A DNA stretch of 24,500 nucleotides. Source: Cristatella mucedo. Its lineage: Eukaryota; Bryozoa; Phylactolaemata; Cristatellidae. The DNA is taken from positions 188,001 to 212,500 of the forward strand of contig WPIO01000121.1 in the NCBI GenBank assembly GCA_009760855.2, read 5' to 3'. The position numbers were made by a program, and so were the translations under genes. Of the stretch, positions 1 through 10,900 are shown in pieces (position 1 is the first letter of the stretch; each line of letters starts with the position of its first letter). The notes beneath the pieces are model-generated. The model did no database searches. It was not told the origin of the DNA and was given only the letters and a program-made list of their open reading frames with translations.

Positions 1-86
1 TGAGCTTGCAGGTCATGACGACAGCGTCCAACAACGACAATTACTTGAACGCGGCAGAGATGACCGTCTATGGAGTTCCGCTCTAG
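1..86 (+). CDS. 3' end of a secreted FTP/F5-8C-like lectin gene (upstream paralogue, partial)
   Basis: The reading frame starts at base 3 (bases 1-2 finish a codon) and runs to a TAG at 84-86, giving 27 residues. It opens with SLQV and ends in AEMTVYGVPL. This matches residue by residue the end of the second gene at 16501-16590 (VSLQV near its start, AEMTVYG near its end). In the fucolectin/discoidin-like fold this segment is the last beta strand ('L-x-E-x-x-V-Y-G'). The 5' part lies outside the window, so domain composition, signal peptide and expression cannot be judged. The frame has no break. It is most likely a tandem duplicate of the 6887-16590 gene, because homology continues into the 3' flank. 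A retained fragment of a dead copy cannot be excluded. Confidence 0.75.
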   Translation, partial: SLQVMTTASNNDNYLNAAEMTVYGVPL

Positions 87-255
87 GCGGCGGGGCCGTC
101 CGCCAGGCAATCACCTAAGCCAACGAGGACGCTTCCGCCAAGATCGATCAGCTACCGTTACCACTTTAAAAAATCACACGACTTGCCTCTACAGTCTCGA
201 CGTGCCTCGAGAGAGATCGCCGATGGCCCTGACGCGATGCTGAGCTCGTGACTCG
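87..255 (+). other. 3' flank/3' UTR of the upstream lectin paralogue, homologous to 16591-16755
   Basis: Downstream of the TAG, bases about 96-155 align with 16591-16650: a ccgtcc-c-ccagg block and an agatcg block occur in the same order. A further patch at about 206-252 (cgccgatggcc, then gagctcgtgactc) aligns with about 16707-16750 (cgccgatagcc, then gagcacgtgactc). I see no AATAAA in the first 500 bases. The conserved flank shows that the duplicated unit includes sequence beyond the coding exon. Confidence 0.6.
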
Positions 256-1719
256 CCTCTGCCCAGCATTCAAAGCTTGCACGACGCTCAAGATTGTAGA
301 GCCATTCTCAAGAATTCGCGACTTTGAATGCGAGACGCTGTGCTGTCAGCTGCATTTATTTAATCCCTCGAACAACATTCGTGACAGTGCAGCTCAATAT
401 AGATGTAGCAATTCTGTATTCTACATAGCTGTAATCATCAGCCGTGATAACTCTTGTGTACTAATGTTAGCATGATCAATAATCCTCACAATTGCGATCA
501 AACTGTTGTCATTTCCGCCCAGGTTGAATAGAACCGAATAGCGTCCCTCCGACGAACGCAGCAGTATTCGTAACGTGCTCATGTGTTCGAGTTCAGCAGT
601 AGGCTTTCTCTCGAGGCTATCATTGCAAGGAACCTGCAAAGTATCAAAACTAAGTCGGAACAAACACCCACCATTAGAGAATTCAAGTAATACGAGCTGG
701 AAAAATGAAAGAATTAATGAAATAAGAGCTGTGGAAGATGAACTCCCGCCTCCTACTTTCGCCGGAGCGGAGCTTACGCAGCGGCGTAGAATCGGCTTAA
801 GTAGCCGGGGAGATGCCATCCGTTTAGTCCTCGGTGCAGTTCAGTTCGCATTAGTACAGTTCGGTTCGTGATGGTGCAGTCTTCCGTTTTTCTCGATGTT
901 AGCAAAATGCTACAGAGTGAGTATTTAAATAATACTGAAGGAAAAGGAGCCGTTTGCCTCGATCCTGGCTTCAACGAATAGCTGTCGATCTCGGTTAATC
1001 TTCTAGTTTTATAGCGACGGCTGCATCAGCGGCATACATTTTATTCTACTCATCACGGTGTCTTTGTTCGTTTCTTTGCAATGCCTGCTCCACTGTGTCA
1101 TTGCAGCTCCCACGACAATGTACGTGCCACCTACCTTTTTGTCCGTGAGTTCGGCATCGATGTAAAATAGTCGAACGGTACGCTGTATCCTGCTTTAACT
1201 TGATCCAGTTAATTTTACCTTTGTGGCAGCTTTTGACGACGAGGAGACACACTTTCTGACTGTTGACGGAGTTTTTCTGGAGCGCTGCAGCACAGCGGTC
1301 TAGGTGCAGCGAATGTGTCTCCGACCGAATGAGTAGCATCGCTCTGAAGTAACACACCAGAGCGACGACCTTCACATTATATTGCAGTCAGGTGAAGAGA
1401 GGAGCCGCAAGGATCAATGCAAATTTATTTAAATGAAATTTAAATTTTATTTTATTTAAATTAAATTAAATCAAGGCGGCAGCAAATCAAGCTTAAATAA
1501 GGCAGATGAATCGGTCATCGCCAATCGGACCAATCGGGCCGAGCCGGCTTTGTATTCTAATGGCGTTGCTAAAATCTCGCTTTGTATCCTTATCGATCGT
1601 CTCAAGCTCTCATTTATAGAGCGCTTCAATTCGATCGGTTGAGTTGCACGCGTCTCGGGCGGTGCTTGTGATGCGAGAAAGCGGTGGCTGTTCAGCTGTA
1701 GAACATGCCGTCACAATCT
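256..1719. other. Intergenic stretch with no recognised gene
   Basis: No domain or exon is recognisable. The longest open frame is 132 codons on the minus strand at 421-819. It overlaps an unrelated 98-codon plus frame, resembles no family I know and is treated as chance. A degenerate 20-bp duplication lies at 837-876, and an AT-rich block of T/A runs with Dra-like tttaaa motifs lies at about 1420-1475. Confidence 0.5.
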
Positions 1720-3056
1720 TATAATAATAATAATAATTATTCACTTGATAAAGCGCCCTCAGAGAACCCAATCTCTCTCTAGACGTTTTACATTTGCTGT
1801 AAAGTGAAATGCAATTGAATAGTAAGTAACATAATGCTTGAAAAAACAAACGAGATGAATAATATGGTTTGGGGTGACATGCACAGGGTCAGCATGCAAA
1901 TGTGGTTAGTGGCAGCATGCACAGTGTCAGCCCGCACAAGCACATCAAAGACGAATCACAGGGACCCACTAAATGCTGACTTAAATAGGTGTGTTTTTAG
2001 GTTCCTTTTAAATGTGGTCAGGTCAGGGGATGTTTTGATGCAGGTCGGGATGGAGTTCCAAGCTTTGGGAGCATATGAACTAAATGCACGGTCTCCAAAG
2101 GATTTAAGGTTTGTATGAGGTATTTCAAGACTGTTGGATTCCGAGAAGCGGTTGGCACGATGCTTGGCCTGATGGGGTAGTATATCTGACAGATAGGCTG
2201 GAGCCATAGAGTGAAGGGACCTAAAAGTGAGCGACAAAACCTTGAAGTCAATCCGTTGCTTGACTGGTAGCCAGTGCAGGTCGGCGAAAAGTGGGGTAAT
2301 GTGGCAACTGCGACGCTCACGACAGACAAGCCTAGCTGCAGAGTTTTGCACAAGCTGCAATCGCCTGATCGCACATGCTGGTAGGCCAGTAAGCAGTGAG
2401 TTGCAGAAGTCGAGACGGGATGTCACGAATGCATGGACCAACTTAGATGTGGTATGTTTATCTAAACAAGGCCGAATTTTAGCAATGTTATGAAGCTGAA
2501 AATAGGCGGATTTGACTGTGGAGCTGACATGGTCGTCTAACGAGAGGTCGCTTTGGAATATATGACATGTAGATTTCGAGCTGATTCAACTGGAGATATG
2601 CTGGCAGAGCCATTTTTGAGAGTCAGCCTGTCCAATCTCTGGATCACACTGGGTTTGCCCATAACTAGTAAGTTAGTTTTATCATCGTTAAGTTTTAGAA
2701 AATTTGCTGCCATCCATGTGCGGATGTCGTCAATGCATGCATGGTGAGTTTAGAGAATTTGAGGTGCTCGAAGGCTGGGAGGGATCAAAGCAAAGGTACA
2801 ACTGAGTGTCATCCGCATAGAAGTGAAAGCCTAGATTGTGCTTGGCAATCACATCAGCAGGAGGCAGAGTATAAACCGTGAAAAGAACCGTACCTAGCAC
2901 TGAGCCCTGAGGTATTCCATTTTTCAGAGGTACCTCTGATGATCTTTGTCCATTCACGTCAATACTCTGGAGTCTCCCACTATAGGACCTAAAATACTGC
3001 AGAGCAGTGCCAGTGATGCCCAAGCGAGATGAGAGGCGCTCTGAAAGAACTTCGAT
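1720..3056 (-). mobile_element. 5'-truncated L2/CR1-like LINE (family 1, copy 1)
   Basis: Read on the minus strand, the element starts inside the reverse transcriptase near 3056. It runs through the RT C-terminal region to a stop at 1956-1958, then a 3' UTR and a (TAA)n-type tail at 1720-1739. It is nearly colinear with the long copy at 21605-24500, which extends further 5'. Loss of the 5' end with an intact 3' end is the usual product of aborted target-primed reverse transcription. The minus-strand 3' terminus carries the AAAGCGCC...GGCGCTTT hairpin of the family, with one arm mutated (1750-1757 and 1781-1788). I saw no clear target-site duplication. Confidence 0.9.
1956..3056 (-). pseudogene. 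Reverse transcriptase fragment of LINE family 1 copy 1
   Basis: The minus strand encodes the middle and C-terminal RT regions. A frame at 2730-3023 carries GITGTALQYFRSY, the motif-3-type GIPQGSVLG and the catalytic [11 protein letters not shown] box (YADD codons at 2808-2819). It breaks near 2730. A later frame at 1956-2441 carries the family C-terminal region: VTSRLDFCNSLLTGLP, LQLVQNSAARLV and LHWLPVKQRIDFKVL. It ends in KTHLFKSAFSGSL and a stop. The endonuclease and RT motifs 1-2 are absent. The broken frames and missing 5' half make this a dead fragment. The YADD box and the 'FADLHWLPV' block place it in the L2/CR1 group, but clade assignment needs a tree. Confidence 0.88.
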
Positions 3057-3726
3057 GCTGAGATGTTATGTGAGCAGCACGTCACTTGATAATCATAACC
3101 GTATTTGTGCTTTGGGAAAATGTGTATGGTTACAGTACTTCATATGATAAATTTTGTATGATGCTTTCTTTAATTTTTACCACTAATGTCTCTTCAATAA
3201 ATGTAAAAAAATGATCGATCTTAGCATTTACGCTTATGAATTTGTTTCGGAAATGGATGAAAAAACGTAAAAGACGCTGTATGTGGAAGAAAACTTGGAC
3301 GCTTGCGATTTATTTCGCACATTATCAATAGCATCAAGGAATGTGACAGTCAAGTGTCGGTACGTGCACCTCACTGCTCTGCTGTTAAGCAAAGAGTCAC
3401 TCTGGTATTAAGGCATCTGGTAGAGGGATGCTGGTCAGATTAAACCTGGGTAAAGTAAGGCATCAATTCTGTCCTATTAACACTTGATAGTTCATTTACC
3501 TAGTCGATTTAGTAAGCCTGAGCCGCAGCGAATGATTGTATATTTAATCCAAAGTGCGAATTTATTTCTACGGTCGCTTTATGTACACTGACTTACGTTA
3601 AAGCTTGATTTAAGTTATGCACTGAATCATGGATGAGCAGCCTTAAATCAGAGCTACCTGTAAATATGGGCCGCATTATATGAGATACCTTTCGTGATGA
3701 ATTTTAGGTTAGGCTGAAAAATTAAA
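3057..3726. other. Non-coding stretch, nothing recognised
   Basis: This stretch between the truncated LINE and the large microsatellite has no open frame of note, no RNA gene and no repeat that I can match elsewhere in the window. Confidence 0.4.
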
Positions 3727-3738
3727 TGCATCAAAATA

Positions 3739-4550
<812 letters not shown>

Positions 4551-4885
4551 TAATAATAAGAATAATGATAATGCGCTTGGTAAAGCGCCTTCAGACAACT
4601 CAATCTTTTTCTAGGTGCTTTAAATTTGCTCCAAAGGGAAACGCGTCTGAAAGGTGAGTAATATCATGCTTGATAAACAACATGAATAGCATGGTTAGGG
4701 ATGACATACACAGTTTCAGCATGCAAGTGTGGTTAGTGGCAGCATGCACAGTGTCAGCACGCATAAGAACATGAAGGACAAATCACATGGACCTACTAAA
4801 TACTGTCCTAAATACGTGTTTTCATGTGGTCTTTTTAAATGGGGTCAAATCAGGGGATGTTCTGACGCAAGTAGAGAGTGAATTC
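4551..4885 (-). mobile_element. LINE family 1, 3'-end fragment (copy 2)
   Basis: This is the 3' UTR and extreme C-terminal coding end of the L2/CR1-like element on the minus strand. It begins on the plus strand with TAATAATAAG and the hairpin arm region (aagcgcc at about 4583-4589, then ggtgcttt), followed by the 'gtggttagtggcagcatgc' block shared with 1901-1920 and 21780-21800. Homology fades near 4885. Divergence from the other copies is clearly higher than between copy 1 and the long copy, so this is an older insertion. It lies head-to-head with copy 3 (5030-5403). Confidence 0.88.
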
Positions 4886-5029
4886 GGATGGCCAGAACCA
4901 CTATCCCGTCGCACGAGGCTCTAATCTTCGTATATAGAGAACGCATCTTTAGGGTCAAGTTTGATGGACGCTTCCTTTTTCTCCGTGCATATTAAACAGC
5001 GTTAAATGAGGAAACCACTTTAGAACGTC

Positions 5030-5403
5030 GTGCGGTGCGGCTGCAAACTACTGCTCCCAAAGCCCGGAACCCCCTCCCGACCTGCATCAGGACATCCCCT
5101 GACCTGATCACAATTAAAAGGAACTTAAAAACACACCTATTAAGGACAGCATTTAGTGGGTCCCTGTGATTCGTTCTTCACGTGCTTATGCTTGCTGAGA
5201 CTGTGCATGCTGCCACTAAGCAGATTTGCATGCTGACCCTGTACATGTCACCCCTGACCATGTTTTTCGTTTTGTTTGTTTTTCAAGCATGACTTTACTT
5301 ACCATTTAATTGCAGTTCCGTTTGCAGCAAATGTAAAGCGCCTAGAAAGAGATTAAGTTATCTGAGGGGCTTTTTCAAGTACTTTATTATTAATATTATT
5401 ACT
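5030..5403 (+). mobile_element. LINE family 1, 3'-end fragment (copy 3)
   Basis: This plus-strand fragment encodes the family C-terminus: TCIRTSPDL followed by KRNLKTHLLRTAFSGSL, with a stop at 5167-5169. The 3' UTR follows, with the conserved agcatgctgccac and atgtaaagcgcctag blocks. It ends in a degenerate (TTA)n tail at 5384-5403. The 5' part is missing. The opposite orientation to copy 2, about 145 bp away, forms an inverted pair. Confidence 0.9.
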
Positions 5404-6886
5404 AGACCCAAGGTTGGCAACCATAGGTTTCGACAGTGTGCAGAGCTAGCGCTTGAGAACTGCCGCTACTGGCAGCAAGTCTTTTATCAAGCCCAAACAA
5501 TACGGATTCGTCATTACACCTCACCTGGAATATTAAACGTAGCTCGCATGAGCACAGACAGCTTTATTGATCTTGTTTGTTGCATATCGACTTTTTTGCA
5601 TCAAATTTATTTGCACTAATCAGCATGGAAAAGTTCTACCGTCGTCAGGAAATAGTGACTATAAAATGTAAGGCCATCGCATCGAGGTGGGTAATTCTGA
5701 TTTTGCCTAAAAACAGGGCGTGACGATAATTAATCGGTGCAGCTGACTGCTGTCAAAAAACGTGCGTCGAAACATAACTAGAGAGAGTTACTAAATTTTG
5801 AGCGATTTTCATTGGCATTTGCACTGATAACATTAATTTGGTCTGTCAATACTGCCGATTATTCAACGCTGTTGCGATTGAGTTGCACGCGAGCCGTCGT
5901 TAGTAAACTAGGCGACTGTTGACCCGCGTTGCGTTCCGATTTTTTGCTCAGACTTTTCAGATTTGTGGTGCCACCAATCATTGCGACGCGCGTGGTGTAC
6001 AATATGCGTAACGTGACGTAGGGTAGGGATTTCGGTTCGTTCAGGCGGTCATACAAAAATACGTAGTAGCTGTGCAGCACCTCAGCGGCACTCGAGTTCT
6101 TTTTCGGCGCGTCAAAAGGCTATTTTTCCTTGACTAGTCAAGTAGTATAAGAGAAGTAGTAGTAGAAGTAGTAAAGTAGTAGAAAAGCCTCTACTTCTCG
6201 CGAAAAAGAGGTGCACAGTTAAACTTGCTACAGCGACGCTCCAGTGAGACAGCGAGCGAGGGGATGAGCCAGTTAACGAGCGAGCCAGCACCGGCCCTTC
6301 AAGTCCGTCCTCTGACCAGCCGCGAACCCTCGCTCAGGGGATCGTCATTATGCTGCTGCTCCGCGTTAGCGTGTTTACTCGCTCAAGCGGTCGATTTTCG
6401 GTCTTTCTGACCGAGGTCGCGCCGCTTTGTTGATTCCGCTTTCCGTCGGAGGACGTCCGCTTCGCATCGACTGAGCGTTTCTTAAGCACCGAGTCGATTG
6501 CCGCCGAATGGAATAGCTGGCGAGGGACTCGTGGGCACAGTTGCAGTGACGTTTCCGCTACCTCTTGCAGATTTTGTGTATCTAACAGCCCAGTCCTATA
6601 CGCTTTGTGGCTGGTGCTGTCGATTAAAAGCAAAAGACCACTCTGGGAGCGGCCTTTGCAGGTGTACTTAATTCAGACGCTTGTAAAAACAGACAGGAGC
6701 GGGATCAAAGAACTCTCCCGAATCGCTTTAGCGAGCGCTGCTGAGAATTGACGGTGGTGCCTGGACGCACTAGCGACATCGCCGCGAATGCTAAAGCAGG
6801 GCATCGCTTGGCACAGCCTGTAAACATCTGCCCACTAAAGCCAACCGATAACTACAAAGCTGAGCTGCTGCTCAGTTGAATCAGCG
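5404..6886. other. Upstream flank of the lectin-like gene; CpG-containing, no gene recognised
   Basis: No exon or domain is recognisable. From about 5870 to 6560 CpG is visibly more frequent than in the surrounding DNA. Here lie an ATTGGT (inverted CCAAT) at about 5975, TGACGTA at about 6014 and TTTTCGGCGCG at about 6101. The 5' end of the downstream gene's transcript could lie here, but I see no TATA box close to its ATG at 6887, and no start site can be placed. Frames at 5859-6080 (-) and 6225-6410 (+) match nothing I know. Confidence 0.3.
6140..6184. repeat. Short (AGT)n-like simple repeat
   Basis: This is an imperfect run of AGT units with AGA and AAG interruptions. A gagaagtag in the run is complemented by ctacttctc at 6191-6199, so the end of the run could fold back. 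Confidence 0.7.
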
Positions 6887-6953
6887 ATGATGGTCTCGCT
6901 TGCTGCGTCCTTCTGCTGTTTCATCCTCGTGTGCTGCAGAGCAGGAGAAGCAG
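6887..6953 (+). CDS. Exon 1: signal peptide of the PAN-FTP gene
   Basis: Two adjacent ATGs (6887 and 6890) start a peptide of 22 codons plus one base. It has a hydrophobic, Cys-rich core (LAASFCCFILVCC), then R-A-G-E-A. The exon ends at CAG followed by a near-consensus donor GTGAGT (6954-6959), phase 1. Short length, hydrophobic core and small residues at the end fit a cleavable secretion signal. The phase and the Ala codon completed by exon 2 (G+CG) support the link. The start was chosen because no upstream in-frame coding is evident and the ATG lies just before the signal sequence. Confidence 0.7.
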
Positions 6954-7893
6954 GTGAGTCATCGATGGTATTGTCTGCCTGCTGCGCCGGCGACTCAGTT
7001 TGATGCGACGCAGCCTCACGTCATGTGAGATCAGCTCGAGGTTTTCGGTCAAATTCTGGGGAAAAACAACACGGAAAGCTGTCTAAATCATCAGCGGCTT
7101 TGCAATTATTTTTCCGTCCTAGAGATCTTTATTACCCTCTGGCTCACGCAGTCTCCTGTTCACTCTCTGTATCTTTATCTCTCTCGGTAGCGTTATGTCT
7201 CTCACTCTCTCTCTATCTCTCTCTCTCCCTCTCCTGCTTCGCTCTATTTATTTTATATTCACTATCTCTCCCGCTTTCTCCAAGTCTCTTTCTTAATCAT
7301 GTAACATGTAAGCATGACCTATGGCAATGGCTGCGAGTGAAAAAGTAATGTCAATGTTTTTCTGTTTTGTGATGAAATGCTGATTGCTCGTGCAACTGTT
7401 GCACGAGCGAAATAACAGTGATGGCATGCGACATCGTTAAGAAAGGGTGCATATGTGAGAAGACAGAGCAGAGACGCAGTTGGTATTATGGAATACAGGT
7501 TGTTAGTCCTGCTGTGCCAGACGTTTAGCGTAAAATCTTTGTCTTGTTGAGAGACAATACAAGAAAATAGATCAAGCAATGACGCAGACAAGTTCAAAAT
7601 GAATTGATTTTGAACGGTTCGGCTGGGCATTCACTTTTTTAATAAAAATGCGAGACGCCTGAGGGGAGTGGCTAAGAATCGTTATGCTCTATGGCGATGG
7701 GCGTAAAGCACCGCTGCTCCCTGAGTCACCTGAATGATTCCTTCCTGTCACAAGACATACTAACTATTGCATCTAGCACGAACTCGATTATTTATTTGGA
7801 TTCTATACTGGAGTTGAGTCATTGTCGTCACTGTATCTCCGCAAAAAGTGTGGGCCATTTTTGCGGAGGCTATATACATACACACAGAGACAC

Positions 7894-7953
<60 letters not shown>

Positions 7954-10900
7954 CCTTGTTTATACGGCCGAGTTTTCTACTGACTCGGGACAGATTTGGG
8001 CTGCAGCGTTTGATACATCATCAGACTTTAATTACATTAATTAGTACTGCTCATACATGTATTAGTACTGCTCGATACTAGAGGAAAAGCTTTTCTATAA
8101 TTCCGATCTTCCTTTTATGCGTAACCTCCTCATACTACTTTGCTGCGATGACAAAAACAGTGAACTCAACATTTGGTGGTGATGGGGCGCCATATTTCCA
8201 TGGAAACCCTCTTTTGTACCCGCCTACCAAATTAGAGAGCGGAATGTGGGCGGTACTGATTCGGCCGTCGAATTTGTCCAGTGCAGGACTTTGTCTGTCA
8301 TGTAAACGCCTCAGACTTAGGATTAAATCTGGGTTCTGAAGAAAGTCGGCCATATATAAATGCAGCTTTAGATGAACATGGCTGGCGATGATGATGTGCT
8401 TGAGAGCTAGCAACCTTTGCTCCGTTGAATGCACGGTTGAACCTTTGCAAATCTGTCAAATATTTTTTCTTCCGCCGTCCCGTCCGGTAGGTGAATCTTG
8501 CACTTTTTCGGGAATAGTCTGGCTTTCGCGAGTCTAGGCACAGTGCTAATGCAGTCGCTACCGCGTAGCCTCCTGCATTGGGAGCCCGGCTGCTAACACC
8601 GCTACAGGCCCTATCGCCGCCACGCTATCTATCGGTCCTCAGTAACGCTGGCTTGCTCCTGAACTTTGTAGTTCGCGAATAGAAGCTGTTGGCATTAATT
8701 ACGACTGGCCCTGCGTCCCGCAGAGCCAGTCGTAATCGCGAATCGTCTTTAATCTCGCATACATTTTTTACAGTCAGAGAGTCGTCGGACTTTTCACAGC
8801 AGCCACAAGTTCCGAATCCTGCTTTGTAGTTATTATTGTAATTTTTGTAATAATTTTCAATTAGGCATTAAATTTAATCTAATTAATTTAATTTCATCGT
8901 TTTAATTATTAATTAATGCAATGTATCTCCGTCTCTAACTCCACAAATTCATTCAGACTATGTGGGTGTTACTCAGGAGAGTTTTGTATGGCTCACTCAC
9001 AACCTGAGCGGCTTTCGGTACGCATTCGGTAGCCCACAGACTTCATCTCACGCAACAAAGACAAAGTGGGAAGCATAGTAGAGTAAGGAGAGCAGTTGAG
9101 ACAGTGAGTAGCATGGAAATAGCAGCTCAGGACCGCTGGAAAGGTTGAGCCATGGTCGGCTTCAGGACAGTAGTTGTCGTTGTGTAAGTATTGTGGAAGC
9201 GAGTTCCACAGTCTATGACGTACAGTGCTTAAGTTTCTGTCGCCAATGGTCTTAGGGCGGAGTAATGTAAAAGCAAATTTATTATCCATACAGGACCTGA
9301 GGAAACGAGGGAGCTGAAACTGAAGCAGCCATTCAGCTACGTACTAAGGAGCCAAGCCGTGGCGGGCCTTGTGGGTCATCGTAAGAACCTTGCTCTGAAT
9401 CCTCTGGTCAACCAGCAGCCTTCCTAGCTTTTTAAGCAAAGGAGACTCTCGCTCAAACATCTGGAAAATGAAAACTAGTCTTGCAGACATCTTCATAACC
9501 AGCTGCAGTGGCCTAGTTACTTTCTTGGGAAGTCCAACTAAAAGAGAATTACAATTATTAAGCCGATAAAGTACTAAATAGCTAGTTATATTTTTTGCAA
9601 GCACTGTAGAAGGCAGTTATTATGATGAATAAGGAAGCGGTACTCGGGCCACTTCTCAAGAAATCGACACTGCACCAAGAGAACTTAAGCAACTACCGCC
9701 CAGTCACCCTTCTACCATTCCTATAAAAGACACTGGAACGGGTCGTGGCGGATCAGCTGAACTCGTATATCGAAACCTCACACCTTGCTAGTAAGTTCCA
9801 GTCTGGCTTTAGAGGTAATAATCCACAGAGTCAGCATTGCTTAGGATGTACAACGACCTACTTAGGAATGCAGACATGAGTAGAGTGTCTCTGCTTGTTT
9901 TGCTCGATCTTTCGGCAGCTTTTGATAATATCGATCACCAAGTACTTCTAGAGCGGCTCTCATCTCGCCTGGGCATCACTGGCACTGCTCTGCAGTGGTT
10001 CAGGTCCTATCTCAGTGGGAGACTCCGGAGTATTGAAGTGAACGGGCAAAGATCATCTGAGGTACCGTTGAAATATGGCGTACCTCAAGGCTCCATGCTT
10101 GGTCCGGATCTTTTCACGGTTTATACTCTCCCTCTTGCTGATGTGATTGCTAAGCACAATCTAGGCTTTCACTTCTATGCGGATGACACTCAGTTGTACC
10201 TTTGCTTTGATCCCTACCAGCCTTCGAGCGCCTCAAATTCTCTCAACTCACTTGCTGCATGTATTGATGACATCCTCGCATGGAAGGCAGCACATTTTCT
10301 AGAATTAATTACGATAAAACTAATTTACTGGTGACGGGCAAACCCAGTGTGATTCACATATCGGAAAGGCTGACTTAAAGACAGTTGGCGTCAGAAGCTT
10401 TAGCTATGCAGGTCGTAGACTGTGGAACTCGCTTCGGCAATTCTTATGCAACGACAACTACTCTCCTACTGCCGACTATGGCACATTTTTTTCAGCGGTC
10501 CTGAGCTGCTACTTCTATGCGACTCACTACCTCAACTGCTCTCCTGACTCTGCTACGCTTCCCACTTTCCCTTTGTTGCGTGAGACGCAGTCTGTTGGCT
10601 ACCGAATTAGTACCGAAAGCCGCTTACGCTGTGAGTGAGCCATACAAAACTCTCCTGCGTAACACCCACATGGTCTTTATGACTTTGTATAGTTACTGAC
10701 GGAGATAAATTACATGACATATATAGTACTCTCTGTATCCACCTTAAGCCATAGAGATTCGACTCTGGTTTGTACGGAAATTCCCCTAATGATAGCACAC
10801 ACACACACAATCGCCTATATAAATGCAGTAGCACTGAAGCATGAGACGCAGTGATAATGAGAAAATAAATTGTGTATGTCACTCTAAGAGACACATCTAT

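Noticed and set aside
421-819. 132-codon minus-strand frame, the longest single unexplained frame
   Set aside because: Overlaps a 98-codon plus frame of similar quality, no recognisable family, no intron evidence; taken as chance.
837-876. 20-bp tandem duplication cagttc-gttcg
   Set aside because: Only two degenerate units, about 13 of 20 matching; too weak to call a satellite.
5859-6080. 73-codon minus-strand frame
   Set aside because: No family recognised and no supporting splice or repeat evidence.
7025-7348. 107-codon plus-strand frame
   Set aside because: Its centre is a poly-(SL) stretch from the (CT)n tract; no domain or splice support.
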